Source: Dechloromonas sp. CZR5 (lineage in GTDB: Bacteria > Pseudomonadota > Gammaproteobacteria > Burkholderiales > Rhodocyclaceae). From it: a stretch of 64,000 nt of DNA. The notes under the pieces are model-generated. The model was not told the origin of the DNA, did not search any database, and saw only the letters and a list, made by a program, of their open reading frames with translations. Position numbers and translations under genes: made by a program. The stretch covers positions 124,001-188,000 of the forward strand of contig NZ_VUYQ01000002.1 of NCBI RefSeq assembly GCF_008711155.1. Direction: 5' to 3'. This document shows, piece after piece, positions 19,015-28,408 of this stretch (its first letter is position 1; each line of letters begins with the position of its first letter).

Positions 19015-21183
19015 TTATTCCAGCGGCGGAGGGTTCGCCGTAGCGGAGGATTCAGCCAGCCGATAGCCATTACGACCGGCATCCTTGGCTGCATAGAGGG
19101 CGGCATCGGCGCTGGCCCGGATGCTCTCCAGGTCGCTCCCGTGTTCCGGATAAATCGCCGCACCGACACTGGCCGACACCCGGGCGTCTCCGCCGGAGAC
19201 GCTGAATGGTTCAAGCAGGACGGCAACGATCCGTCGCGCGACCTCCTCTACCTCATCCCGTCCACGCAGTTGCGGCAGGATGACGGCAAATTCGTCGCCC
19301 CCCAGGCGAGCCACGGTGTCCGAATCGCGAACGACTTGCCTCATTCGACGCGCGGCTTCAATCAGGAGTTCGTCTCCGGCAGCGTGCCCCATGTTGTCGT
19401 TGACCGCCTTGAAGTGGTCAAGGTCGATATAGAGCAAGGCGAACTCGTTGCCGTAGCGTCGCGCTTGCATCAGTGCCATCTGCAAGCGGTCATAGAACAC
19501 GGTACGGTTGGGCAGATCGGTCAATGGATCGCTCTGCGCCCGGTGACGAAGCAGTTCCTCGACTTCCTTGCGCTGCGTGATGTCGATGAACGTCGCCACA
19601 TGGCGCCCGCCGCTTTCGACACCTTCCTCGGAGATGGCGGAAATGGACAGCCAGACGACGTAAACCGTGCCGTCCGGGCGGCGATTCCAGACCTCCCCCT
19701 CCCAGCGGCCTTTGCTGCCGAGTTGTTGCCACAATGCCTGGAAGAAATCGGGATCATGACGGCCCGAACCCAGGCAGCGCGGGTCCTTGCCCAGCACCTC
19801 GCCGGGGCGGTAGCCGGTAATCGCGGTAAAGGCGGGATTGACCTGCATGATGTGATTTTCCGCGTCGGTCACCACGATCCCTTCGGAAGCGCTTTCCATC
19901 ACCGCCGCCGATATCTGGAGCGCCCTTTCATCGGCCAGACGCTCGGTCACATCCTTGATGCCGAGGACCCACTGCCCTTCCTGGGTCGCCCTGTCGATAC
20001 GGGCGACATGAACATCGCCAACCCGCAGACGGCTGCCGTCCGGTCGCGCAAAACGTACCCGCAACGTGACCGGGACAGCCCCTCCTTGCAGACGCCGCGC
20101 CAGATTGTCCTCGACCATCGAACGCTCCGACGCCACGACAAAGCTCAGCAAAGGCTCGCCAAGAATCCTGGACAACTCCATGCCGAGCAGCACCGCCGTC
20201 TGCTCATTGGCATAGGCAATTTTGAAATCCGGTGCCTCGATGATCACAATGGCGTCCTGGCTGCTCTCCAGCACCGAGCGATAGCGCGCCTCGCTCTCCG
20301 AAATGAGCACTTCCTTGTGCTTGCGTTCGGCAACCTCTCCCAGCAATTGCGAATTGAGCGCCGACAGATCCGCCGTGCGCGCCTCGATCAGTCGCTCCTG
20401 GCCGGCAGAAACTTCCTGCAAGCGCATGAAGTTCTGGCGTGAAACCCAAATGGCGAAATGGATCATCAAGGCAAGGCACAAGGCGCCGGTGCCGAAAAAC
20501 GCCGTGGCGCGGAAACGCTGCGCTTCGCGAATGGCCATTATTTTTCCAGCCGGCATGGTGACACTGATCCCGCCGCGAATGTCACCAAGCTTGTACCCTT
20601 GCTCGGCATGACAACCCAGGCAGGCCTGCTTGATCAGCAACGGCGCCATGTAGCGGTGCTGCGGGCCGCGCTCTGCGAAAACCAGGTCGAGAATTTCCGT
20701 CCGGCCCTGTTCGAAACCCTGCAATGCCTCTCTTTCCCAGTCATCGGCCACGTTGGCCGGGCGAATCGGCTTGAGGCTGGTGAGATGGAAGCGCACGCCG
20801 TCCGCCTGCTCGGCGATCTCGGCGATCTGCCGGGTCATGAAGGCCGGGTTGATCATGGTCAATCGCGTGCCATCGAGCGTTTGCAGGTCGCGCCGGGGAT
20901 GCGTCAGGTACGGGTTGGGCTGTGTCGTTTCGGTGACCGGCACGTATACGCCTCCATGCCGGGCATTCCAGTCCCGGGTCAGTTCAACCAGACGAAACAG
21001 GACGGCACCGCGCTCGCGAGCGAGTGTATTCATCTGTTCGTCGATCCCCCTGAATTCGATGAACAGCAGGCTGCCGGCCAACAGGGCGACCAGAGCATAG
21101 GCCGTAGCGACCCAACCCCGATAGCCGAGATGAACCCGCGAACCGAATCGAGCCTCGTCAAGAGGCGCCTGGAAATGACCCAT
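19015..21183 (-). CDS. Membrane diguanylate cyclase with heme-type sensor and PAS domains
   Basis: A 722-residue signalling protein. TM helix 24-44; extracytoplasmic DUF3365/Tll0287-like domain (about 50-215) with a c-type heme site CLGCH (188-192); second TM near 217-237; coiled coil; two PAS domains; and a GGDEF domain (LGGDEFAV) with the inhibitory I-site RDSD five residues before it. The active GGDEF should make c-di-GMP, with product inhibition. No EAL domain is present. The ATG at 21183 gives the usual N-terminus; an ATG at 21219 is also in frame. It ends 22 bp before the distal nirS box, so heme/redox sensing may link c-di-GMP to nitrite respiration. Confidence 0.9.
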   Translation of the reverse strand: MGHFQAPLDEARFGSRVHLGYRGWVATAYALVALLAGSLLFIEFRGIDEQMNTLARERGAVLFRLVELTRDWNARHGGVYVPVTETTQPNPYLTHPRRDLQTLDGTRLTMINPAFMTRQIAEIAEQADGVRFHLTSLKPIRPANVADDWEREALQGFEQGRTEILDLVFAERGPQHRYMAPLLIKQACLGCHAEQGYKLGDIRGGISVTMPAGKIMAIREAQRFRATAFFGTGALCLALMIHFAIWVSRQNFMRLQEVSAGQERLIEARTADLSALNSQLLGEVAERKHKEVLISESEARYRSVLESSQDAIVIIEAPDFKIAYANEQTAVLLGMELSRILGEPLLSFVVASERSMVEDNLARRLQGGAVPVTLRVRFARPDGSRLRVGDVHVARIDRATQEGQWVLGIKDVTERLADERALQISAAVMESASEGIVVTDAENHIMQVNPAFTAITGYRPGEVLGKDPRCLGSGRHDPDFFQALWQQLGSKGRWEGEVWNRRPDGTVYVVWLSISAISEEGVESGGRHVATFIDITQRKEVEELLRHRAQSDPLTDLPNRTVFYDRLQMALMQARRYGNEFALLYIDLDHFKAVNDNMGHAAGDELLIEAARRMRQVVRDSDTVARLGGDEFAVILPQLRGRDEVEEVARRIVAVLLEPFSVSGGDARVSASVGAAIYPEHGSDLESIRASADAALYAAKDAGRNGYRLAESSATANPPPLE

Positions 21184-21323
21184 GAAGGAGGGCTGCACCC
21201 CGAAACAAATTAGCAACATTTACAATATCATCAAATTCAGGAACGCAACAGTCCTATTCCCGGCAGCCCGCGCGGGCTATCCGATGGTACGCTTGCCCTC
21301 CCGTCGCCTCCCCGTTTCCTTCG

Positions 21324-22760
21324 ATGTTTGCCAAGCTCTACCTTGCGTTCGCACTGATCGGTCTTGCACTCCCCGCCGGCGCCAGCGGCCTGCCGCCCGG
21401 CGTGCTGAAATCGCTGAAAGCGGCCCAGATTCCTGCCGCACACGTTGCCGTCGTGGTCCAGCCAGTCGATGGCCCGACGCCCCTGGTCGCCCACAACGCC
21501 AGCCAGCCCATGAATCCGGCCTCGGTCATGAAGCTGCTCACCACCTATGCGGCGCTCGATCTGCTGGGCCCGGCCTATACTTGGAAGACCACGGTCTGGA
21601 CGGAGTTCGCCCCGCAGGACGGCGTGCTCGACGGCAATGTCTACATCCGCGGCAGCGGCGACCCGCGCTTCGCCATCGAACATCTGTGGAGCCTGTTGCG
21701 CCAGATGCGCGTGCGCGGCATTCAGCAGATCGCCGGCGACGTCGTGCTCGACCGCAGCGCCTTCAACGTACCGTCCATCGACCCCGGCGCCTTCGACGAC
21801 AAGCCGATGCGCCCGTACAACGTCGGCCCCGATGGCCTGCTGCTCAACTTCCGGGCCCTGCGCTTCACGCTCCTGCCCGACAACGGCAAACCGCGCGTGC
21901 TGATGGAAACGCCCAGCGAAGGACTGCGCGTCGACAACCAGTTGCGCGCCGGCAACGGCGAATGCGGCAGCAACTGGAAAGACCTGATCAGCGTGCGCCT
22001 GATTCCCGAAAACAACGGAAACCGCCTGGAATTCACCGGCAGCTACGCCGCGCTGTGCGGGGAAAAATCGCTCAACCTCTCGCCGCTGCCGGCTGACGCC
22101 CAGGCCGGCGGCCTGATCCGCGCCCTGTGGAAGGAACTGGGCGGCAGCATCCACGGGCAGGTGCGGGCCGGTACGGTGCCGATCGGCGCAAAACTCCTCA
22201 CCCAGCATGAATCGGCACCGCTGGCCGATGCCGTGCGCGACATCAACAAGTACAGCAACAACGTCATGGCCCGCCAGGTTTTCCTGAGCCTGAGCAACGA
22301 TGGCCCGGCCACCGCCGAACGTTCGAAACAGCGGATCGCCGACTGGCTGGCCGGACGCAACCTGCGCTTTGGCGAACTGGTTCTCGACAACGGCTCGGGG
22401 CTATCGCGCATCGAGCGCATCAGTGCCGACAGCATGAATCGCCTGCTGCTGGATGCCTGGAAAAACCCCGTCATGCCCGAATTCATCGCCAGCATGCCGA
22501 TCGTCGGCATCGACGGCACCATGAAGAAGCGGCTGAAGGACGCGACGGCAACCGGCCGGGCGCACATCAAGACCGGCACCCTGGACGGCGTCAAGACGGC
22601 TGCCGGCTATGCCCTGGACGCCCAGGGACGACGTTATGCGGTGATTTTTTTCATCAACCACCCCAAGGCCCAGGCAGGCGCTGCGGCAATCGACGCGCTG
22701 ATCGACTGGGTGGCCCAGCGGCGCCTCGGCGAAAAGGCGCCACTGCTGGAAAATGAGTAA
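21324..22760 (+). CDS. dacB: D-alanyl-D-alanine carboxypeptidase/endopeptidase (PBP4)
   Basis: A 478-residue periplasmic class C penicillin-binding protein with a signal peptide (1-20, cut at AGAS-G). The three catalytic motifs are present: SVMK, SNN and KTG (in HIKTGTLDG). The large insert between SxxK and SxN is typical of PBP4. It trims or cleaves peptidoglycan crosslinks. It overlaps the next gene by 8 bp. Confidence 0.94.
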   Translation: MFAKLYLAFALIGLALPAGASGLPPGVLKSLKAAQIPAAHVAVVVQPVDGPTPLVAHNASQPMNPASVMKLLTTYAALDLLGPAYTWKTTVWTEFAPQDGVLDGNVYIRGSGDPRFAIEHLWSLLRQMRVRGIQQIAGDVVLDRSAFNVPSIDPGAFDDKPMRPYNVGPDGLLLNFRALRFTLLPDNGKPRVLMETPSEGLRVDNQLRAGNGECGSNWKDLISVRLIPENNGNRLEFTGSYAALCGEKSLNLSPLPADAQAGGLIRALWKELGGSIHGQVRAGTVPIGAKLLTQHESAPLADAVRDINKYSNNVMARQVFLSLSNDGPATAERSKQRIADWLAGRNLRFGELVLDNGSGLSRIERISADSMNRLLLDAWKNPVMPEFIASMPIVGIDGTMKKRLKDATATGRAHIKTGTLDGVKTAAGYALDAQGRRYAVIFFINHPKAQAGAAAIDALIDWVAQRRLGEKAPLLENE

Positions 22761-23475
22761 GGAAGCGGCCTTCCCGGGCGGCTTCCTCGACGAGGCGGGA
22801 CTCAACCGGCAACACGTATTCGATCTCGACAGCCTCCCTGCGGCGGTGCTCGCCGCACTCGACGTCCAGGCCGGCGAACGGCAGCTGATCCTGATCGGCC
22901 ATGGCGGCCGGCGACTGTGGGAACGCCTCCAGGCAAACGGCATGGCCGGCAGCGACCCGATCGACGACTACAGCACCCGGACTATCCGGCAATGGTTTGC
23001 CCGCGAACTGCCGGACCACCGCTTTCGCATCCCGTTTCCCGGCGCGCGCCCGATCGGCCTGCAGGCGCTGGGCGCGCTGGCCGGCTGGCATCAGCCCTCG
23101 CCGCTGATGATCGGGGTCGATGCCGAGTGGGGCAGTTGGTATGCCTACCGCGCCGTCGTCATCGCCGATACCGATTTTGCCCCGTCACCCCGCCACGTCG
23201 GATACAGCCCGTGCGCGACCTGCCGTCCCGCCCCCTGCATCAGCACCTGCCCGGCCCACGCGCTGGCGGGCGGACAATTCGATCTTGCCGCCTGCAGCCA
23301 CCACCGCCTGATTCCGGATTCACCCTGTGCCATGGGCTGCCTCGCCCGGCAGGCCTGCCCGGCGGGCAGCGAACACCGCTATGACGACGCCCAGATCCGG
23401 CACAGCTATGGGCGCTCGCTGGCCGTCATCCGGCAGTACTACGCTACCGAACCCCGGACTCCCGAACGGCAATGA
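22753..23475 (+). CDS. QueG-like iron-sulfur protein of unknown function
   Basis: A 240-residue soluble protein. The C-terminal third has a ferredoxin-like cluster CATCRPAPCISTCP (C-x2-C-x4-C-x3-CP) and a second Cys set CSHHRLIPDSPCAMGCLARQAC. Thus one or two 4Fe-4S clusters are likely. The layout recalls the C-terminal half of epoxyqueuosine reductase, but the protein is shorter and lacks the rest of QueG. I do not recognise a function. It is coupled to dacB (8-bp overlap) and to the YitT-like gene (ATGA overlap). Confidence 0.75.
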   Translation: MSKEAAFPGGFLDEAGLNRQHVFDLDSLPAAVLAALDVQAGERQLILIGHGGRRLWERLQANGMAGSDPIDDYSTRTIRQWFARELPDHRFRIPFPGARPIGLQALGALAGWHQPSPLMIGVDAEWGSWYAYRAVVIADTDFAPSPRHVGYSPCATCRPAPCISTCPAHALAGGQFDLAACSHHRLIPDSPCAMGCLARQACPAGSEHRYDDAQIRHSYGRSLAVIRQYYATEPRTPERQ

Positions 23476-24080
23476 CCCACACCAAACGGCTCAACCACAA
23501 TTTCTTCGAAGATGCACAAGCCATTCTGGTTGCACCATTGATCTTCGCCTTCGCCGTCATGCTTTTTCGCGAGGCCGGCCTGCTGACCGGCGGCACGGTC
23601 GGCATCGCATTTCTGGCCCACTACCTGAGCGGCTGGTCTATCGGCTCGCTGCTCATCGCCATCAACCTGCCTTTCTACGGTCTTGCCCTGCGCGCCATGG
23701 GCAAGGCTTTCACGATCAAGACCTTTCTCGCGGTCGGTCTGTTGGCGCTCTATACCGAGCTGTTACCCGGCCTGATTCAGGTGCAGGGCCTCAACCGCCT
23801 GTTCGCGGCCGTCATGGGCGGTTTTCTGGCCGGCATCAGCCTGCTCATGCTGATCCGCCACAAGGCCAGCCTGGGCGGCCTCGGCATTCTGGTGATCCAT
23901 CTGCAGAACACCCGCGGCTGGCGCGCCGGCAAGCTGCAAATGGCCGCCGACTGCATCATCCTGCTTGCCGCCATCTTCATTCGCGACCCGCTCAGCGTCG
24001 GGCTGTCGATTGTCGGCGCGCTGGCCCTGAATCTGGTCATTGCCGTCAATCACAAGGCCGGCCGCTACATGGGCACCTGA
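23472..24080 (+). CDS. YitT-family membrane protein
   Basis: A 202-residue inner membrane protein with five or six hydrophobic helices and the family pattern REAGLLTGGTVGIAFL near 29-44. YitT-like proteins have no settled function. It overlaps the Fe-S gene by 4 bp and ends a three-gene operon. Confidence 0.82.
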   Translation: MTHTKRLNHNFFEDAQAILVAPLIFAFAVMLFREAGLLTGGTVGIAFLAHYLSGWSIGSLLIAINLPFYGLALRAMGKAFTIKTFLAVGLLALYTELLPGLIQVQGLNRLFAAVMGGFLAGISLLMLIRHKASLGGLGILVIHLQNTRGWRAGKLQMAADCIILLAAIFIRDPLSVGLSIVGALALNLVIAVNHKAGRYMGT

Positions 24081-24128
24081 GCCCCCGGCGGTGCGCCGTC
24101 GCGCATCGCCAGGCCGGCGAAACCCCGG

Positions 24129-24533
24129 TCAAGCGACCGGCCTGACGCCCGTCAGCGCCAGCCAGCCGCGCAGGACGCGGTATCCGACCCACAGGCCGAG
24201 CAGGACGATCAGGATCCAGGCGATGGGTATGCCGATGATGGTGACGATCAGCAAGCCATACACCGCCAACCAGAGCAGGGTGAACCAGAAAGTACGGATC
24301 TGCCAGACAAAATGGCTTTCCAGCCAGCTTCCGGCCACATCGCCACGCTTCAGGTAATTGAGGAAGACGGCGACCAACGACGGCAGACCGAAGACAAAAC
24401 CGCCGGCCACGGTGGCCGACGAGGTGACGCCGATGACCACGGCCACGGCATGCAAGCCGTAGATGACGTGCGTCAGTTGCACCAGCGACGGGCGAACGCC
24501 TTGCAGGTCGGGCGACGGGACAGGTTCGTTCAT
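24129..24533 (-). CDS. Small membrane protein, DUF4870-like
   Basis: 134 residues with hydrophobic helices around 22-52 and 82-120. Neisseria and other betaproteobacteria have similar short membrane proteins with a VIYGLHA segment. Function unknown. The start at 24533 follows a GGAGG site and overlaps the GNAT gene stop (ATGA), so the two are coupled. Confidence 0.8.
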   Translation of the reverse strand: MNEPVPSPDLQGVRPSLVQLTHVIYGLHAVAVVIGVTSSATVAGGFVFGLPSLVAVFLNYLKRGDVAGSWLESHFVWQIRTFWFTLLWLAVYGLLIVTIIGIPIAWILIVLLGLWVGYRVLRGWLALTGVRPVA

Positions 24534-25033
24534 GCCGTTTCCTCCGGAAGATATTTCTGCATGAGCAGCGCATGGCCGGCTGCCGGATCGAGTACATAGG
24601 GCGCGAAACCGGCCTGCCGATAGGAAGCCATCGCCCGCGTGTTGCTGGAAAGGACTTCCAGCGTCAGTTTGCAACAGCCGAGTTCCCGGGCGCGTACTTC
24701 GGCCCAGGCCAGCAGCGCCTGGCCGATGCCGCAGCCGCGATGGGCGGCCAGCACGATCAGGTCGTGAACATTGAGCAGGGGCTTGGCCGCGAAGGTGGAA
24801 AAACCGGCGAAACAGTCGATCAGGCCAACCGCCTGGCCGTCGAGCCAGGCCAGCGCGCCATGATAGCCCGGCACCTCTTTCAAGGTGCCGACCAGATGAA
24901 CCTTGGCATAGTCCGACAAGCCATCGCCGCCACCCATCGGATCACGGGCGTAGTGCTCAAGCAGATCCAGAAAGGCCCCGGCTTGAAGCGGATCGTTCAG
25001 ATCGACGGCGGTGACGACAAGACGGGATTGCAT
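24530..25033 (-). CDS. GNAT-family N-acetyltransferase
   Basis: A 167-residue single-domain acetyltransferase. The acetyl-CoA loop is seen in AAHRGCGIGQALL (motif A) and motif B in LEVLSSNTRAMASYRQAGF. The substrate is unknown. It is the first gene of a pair with the small membrane protein. Confidence 0.88.
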   Translation of the reverse strand: MQSRLVVTAVDLNDPLQAGAFLDLLEHYARDPMGGGDGLSDYAKVHLVGTLKEVPGYHGALAWLDGQAVGLIDCFAGFSTFAAKPLLNVHDLIVLAAHRGCGIGQALLAWAEVRARELGCCKLTLEVLSSNTRAMASYRQAGFAPYVLDPAAGHALLMQKYLPEETA

Positions 25034-25092
25034 GCGGGCGATACCTGTGAGCGGCGGGAAGGCACCATATTAAAGCGCCCTCCCGGCACAAC

Positions 25093-26463
25093 TCAACCCA
25101 TCGCAAAAACGCTTTCTGTTCCCTCGTCCCAGCCGTCCCACAGGTAGTCGTCCGCCTTGCCGTCGGCGATCAGGCGCAGGGCGTAGTTGACCTGCTCCTT
25201 GTAAAAATCGCAGAAGGCGCCTACCCGCTCCATGCCGCCGTTCATCTCGAAAGCCTCGGCCGGGCACGGCGAGCCGCAGAAGTGGCGGATCGCGCAATCG
25301 CCGCAGGGGCTGAACTTGTCCACGTCGCGCGTCGTCACCGTCCGGAAGGCCGGCGAAGCGAGTGCCGCCTCGACACCATCGAGCAGCAGGTTGCCGCCGT
25401 TGAAGCGCGGCAGCCCGATGAATTCGCTGCACGGGTAGAGGCTGCCGTCGGCAGCCAGCGCGAAGAAGGCGCGGCCGCCGCCGCAGGGCGAGATATCGCA
25501 CATCAGCCGGCGCGCCGTCGGGGCGAGAATACCGATCAGGACATTGGCGAAATTGGCCACCATCAGCTTGCGGCCGGTTTCCCGGTAAAGCGCGTGGGTC
25601 CTATCGAGAGCGGCAAGGAAGGCCGTTGCCATGTCGCCGTCGGCCGGCTTGACGCCGCGCGCCCCGGGCAAGGTGCAGCGCACGGTGTTGAGCATGCAGG
25701 TCGGCACCTCGTGCGCGTGGAACAGGTCGACCATGTTCGTCAGGTAAGGCAGGTTCTCCGTCGTGCACGTCGTGATGACGCTCCACGAGCCGTAGCCGCG
25801 CAGCTTCTCCATGGCCCTCAGCACCTTGTCGTGCACGCTCCTGCCGCCCCAGGTCCGCCGGGTGGCGTCGGTGATGCCCGCCACCGGGCCGTCGAGCGAC
25901 AAGCCGATGCTGACGTTTCGCGAGGTCAGGAAATCGAGCGCCGCGTCGTCGAGCAGCGTGCCGTTGGTCTGCACGCCAAACACGAACTCGTCGCCAAAGT
26001 CCTCGATTGCCGCGAAAACGGCGGCCTGGTTCATCAGCGGCTCGGCACCGTGGAAGATGGCGCGCGGTTTGCGTCCTTCGGGCATCACCGAGCGGAAGTA
26101 ATCGCGCAGCTTGCCCAGCGAAGTCAGCAACGTACCGGCCGGCATGTGCTTGCCACCGCTGCGCTGGGTATCGGGCAGGTAGCAGTAGGTACAGTCGAGA
26201 TTGCAGCGTTCGGTCGGGTTCAAATAGACGCCGGAAGGCTTCAGGCCGAAGCGCAGGGTGTGCAGCTCCTGGCGCAACCCGTCGGCCTTGTCGCGATAAG
26301 CGTCAAGCGTCGCCGGGTCAAGCCCTTCGCCAAGCTTGCGCTTGTCGACCAGCGCCCAGAAGGCGGCATCCGGGTCGGTCAGCGCTGCATAGGTGTCGTG
26401 GCCGATGTCCACCGGCAGGAAATGCGGGGCGTGCTGCGCCCCCAGGGGCAGCGCCGCGGTCAT
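25093..26463 (-). CDS. cbpB: Radical SAM/SPASM peptide-modifying enzyme (CbpB-like)
   Basis: A 456-residue radical SAM protein. The S-adenosylmethionine cluster motif is PTERCNLDCTYC (Cys87, Cys91, Cys94). A C-terminal SPASM domain has CDISPCGGG, LYPCSEF, CGDCAIRHFCGSPCP and CDFYKEQ, enough for two auxiliary clusters. It overlaps a 55-codon peptide gene by ATGA, so the peptide is the likely substrate. Both lie downstream of a cobalamin riboswitch. The name CbpB is recalled from computed family models for such pairs and was not checked. The chemistry is unknown; Cys-thioether or C-C links are typical of SPASM maturases. Confidence 0.85.
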   Translation of the reverse strand: MTAALPLGAQHAPHFLPVDIGHDTYAALTDPDAAFWALVDKRKLGEGLDPATLDAYRDKADGLRQELHTLRFGLKPSGVYLNPTERCNLDCTYCYLPDTQRSGGKHMPAGTLLTSLGKLRDYFRSVMPEGRKPRAIFHGAEPLMNQAAVFAAIEDFGDEFVFGVQTNGTLLDDAALDFLTSRNVSIGLSLDGPVAGITDATRRTWGGRSVHDKVLRAMEKLRGYGSWSVITTCTTENLPYLTNMVDLFHAHEVPTCMLNTVRCTLPGARGVKPADGDMATAFLAALDRTHALYRETGRKLMVANFANVLIGILAPTARRLMCDISPCGGGRAFFALAADGSLYPCSEFIGLPRFNGGNLLLDGVEAALASPAFRTVTTRDVDKFSPCGDCAIRHFCGSPCPAEAFEMNGGMERVGAFCDFYKEQVNYALRLIADGKADDYLWDGWDEGTESVFAMG

Positions 26464-26627
26464 TTGGCCGCTTTCCGGTCCATCAGCACATAGTGCGAGA
26501 GGCCGATACCGTCCGGGTTGCAGCGCTTGCGGATGGCGATGGTCGGGGCGGCGGTTTGTACGGGCCGGGCTGCGCCGCCTGGGGCGCCAACGGCGCTGGA
26601 TGCGACTTGAGAAACGATCTGGGACAT
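26460..26627 (-). CDS. cbpA: Short precursor peptide (CbpA-like) for radical SAM modification
   Basis: A 55-residue peptide. It has a Ser/Ala/Gly/Pro-rich first half and a more conserved-looking tail from Ile32 (IRKRCNPDGIGLSHYVLMD) with one Cys (36), one His (45) and one Tyr (46). The start follows GAGGAGT at good spacing. It overlaps the radical SAM gene by 4 bp. The layout (short peptide, then maturase) is that of a RiPP locus; the core residues are an inference. Confidence 0.82.
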   Translation of the reverse strand: MSQIVSQVASSAVGAPGGAARPVQTAAPTIAIRKRCNPDGIGLSHYVLMDRKAAK

Positions 26628-26644
26628 TGTCCACTCCTCGGGAA

Positions 26645-26706
26645 GACAAAAACAAAAAGGGCCCCGGCTGAGTGCACGCTGCTTGCATGCCATCAGCCGG
26701 AGCCCT
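26645..26706 (-). terminator. Expression-platform terminator of the cobalamin riboswitch
   Basis: A long hairpin with arms 26658-26671 and 26693-26706 (14 bp, one mismatch) is followed by T5-G-T5 on the minus strand. It sits between the aptamer and the peptide start codon, where B12-dependent termination would occur. Confidence 0.8.
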
Positions 26707-26723
26707 TGCCTTGGCTCCAGTCA

Positions 26724-26883
26724 GGAATCGAATCGTCTTCTGGCTTCCGGATCAGCCGAAGCGCTGCGCCTTCCCCGCGAGGTGAGCCTCGCAAGTGGCC
26801 GGTCTGGCGACCGTGCAGTGTTCGTCCCCGGTTACAGCGGCGGGCCCGCCACGGATTCGCACCGTGTTCCGTATGTCGATTCC
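26724..26883 (-). promoter_or_regulatory. Cobalamin riboswitch aptamer
   Basis: On the minus strand P1 pairs GGAATCG (26877-26883) with CGATTCC (26724-26730). Inside are the conserved ACGGTGCGAATCCGTGGC, the core CCCGCCGCTGTAACCGGGGACGA (in two parts), a B12-box-like GGCCACTT, GGGAAGG and GAAGCCAGAAGAC. The domain order matches the AdoCbl family. It should sense coenzyme B12 and control cbpA-cbpB. Confidence 0.88.
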
Positions 26884-26932
26884 AACAGGAGGGCGGATTT
26901 TCTCAAACCGCCGCGCCGCGGGTCAATTCGTC

Positions 26933-28408
26933 CTAAAGACCTAGTTCCTGCCACATCGCATCGACCCGCTTCTTGATGCCGTCGTCCATGACGATGGGCC
27001 GCCCCCACTCGCGGTTCGTCTCGCCCGGCCACTTGTTGGTCGCATCCAGCCCCATCTTGGAACCGAGGCCGGCCACCGGCGAGGCGAAGTCGAGGTAGTC
27101 GATCGGCGTGTTATCGACCAGCGTCGTGTCGCGCGTCGCATCCATGCGCGTCGTCATCGCCCAGACCACCTCCTTCCAGTCACGGATGTCGATGTCGTCA
27201 TCGACCACGATAATGGTCTTGGTGTACATGAACTGGCGCAGGAAGCTCCAGATACCGAACATGATGCGCTTGGCGTGGCCAGGGTACTGTTTCTTGATCG
27301 ACACGATGGCCATGCGGTACGAGCAGCCTTCCGGCGGCAGGTAGAAATCGACGATTTCCGGATACTGCTTCTGCAACAGCGGCACGAACACCTCGTTGAG
27401 CGCCACGCCCAGCACGGCGGGTTCGTCGGGCGGCTTGCCGGTGTAGGTGCTGTGGTAGATCGGGTTCTTGCGCAGGGTGATGCGCTCGATGGTGAACACA
27501 GGAAACTCGGCCTGCTCGTTGTAGTAACCGGTGTGGTCGCCGTAGGGGCCTTCGAGCGCCATTTCGCCGGGATGGATCACCCCTTCGAGGACGATTTCAG
27601 CCGAGGCCGGCACCTGCAGCGTCGAGCCAAGGCATTGCGTGAGTTCCGTCTTGCCACCGCGCAGGAGGCCGGCGAACTGGTATTCGGACAGCGAGTCGGG
27701 TACCGGCGTCACGGCGCCAAGGATGGTCGCCGGATCGCAACCGAGCACCACCGCCACCGGGAAGGGTTGCCCGGGATTGGCCAACTGGTGGTCGCGAAAA
27801 TCGAGCGCGCCACCGCGATGCGCCAGCCAGCGCATGATGACCTTGTTTGGCCCCAACACCTGCTGGCGGTAGATGCCAAGGTTCTGGCGGTTCTTGTTCG
27901 GGCCGCGCGTGACGACCAGCCCCCAGGTGATCAGCGGCGCGATGTCGCCCGGCCAGCAGTGCTGGATGGGCAGGCGGCTCAAATCGACGTCCTTGCCCTC
28001 CCACACTACTTCCTGACACGGCGCATTCGACACCTTCTTCGGTGCCATGTTGAGCACCTGCTTGAGGATGGGCAGCTTGTCCCAAGCATCCTTCAGGCCC
28101 TTGGGCGGCTCCGGCTCCTTGAGGTAGGCCAGCAGCTTGCCGACCTCGCGCAGCGCCAGTACCGATTCCTCGCCCATGCCCAGCGCCACGCGCTGCGGCG
28201 TGCCGAACAGGTTGGCGAGCACCGGAATGTCGTGCTTACGGCCACCGGTCGTCGGGTTTTCAAACAGCAGGGCCGGGCCGCCGGCGCGCAGCACACGGTC
28301 GCCGATCTCGGTCATTTCCAGATGGGTATCGACCGGGTGAGCAATGCGCTTGAGTTCGCCGGTCTTTTCCAGTTGCGACATGAAGTCGCGCAGATCATGG
28401 TATTTCAT
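26933..28408 (-). CDS. ubiD: 3-octaprenyl-4-hydroxybenzoate decarboxylase
   Basis: A prenylated-FMN decarboxylase of ubiquinone synthesis; 491 residues. UbiD features include [15 protein letters not shown] at the start, [39 protein letters not shown] (with the catalytic Glu region) and [14 protein letters not shown]. It needs UbiX to supply prenyl-FMN, not seen here. The start at 28408 overlaps the ubiA stop (ATGA), so ubiA-ubiD are coupled. Confidence 0.96.
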   Translation of the reverse strand: MKYHDLRDFMSQLEKTGELKRIAHPVDTHLEMTEIGDRVLRAGGPALLFENPTTGGRKHDIPVLANLFGTPQRVALGMGEESVLALREVGKLLAYLKEPEPPKGLKDAWDKLPILKQVLNMAPKKVSNAPCQEVVWEGKDVDLSRLPIQHCWPGDIAPLITWGLVVTRGPNKNRQNLGIYRQQVLGPNKVIMRWLAHRGGALDFRDHQLANPGQPFPVAVVLGCDPATILGAVTPVPDSLSEYQFAGLLRGGKTELTQCLGSTLQVPASAEIVLEGVIHPGEMALEGPYGDHTGYYNEQAEFPVFTIERITLRKNPIYHSTYTGKPPDEPAVLGVALNEVFVPLLQKQYPEIVDFYLPPEGCSYRMAIVSIKKQYPGHAKRIMFGIWSFLRQFMYTKTIIVVDDDIDIRDWKEVVWAMTTRMDATRDTTLVDNTPIDYLDFASPVAGLGSKMGLDATNKWPGETNREWGRPIVMDDGIKKRVDAMWQELGL

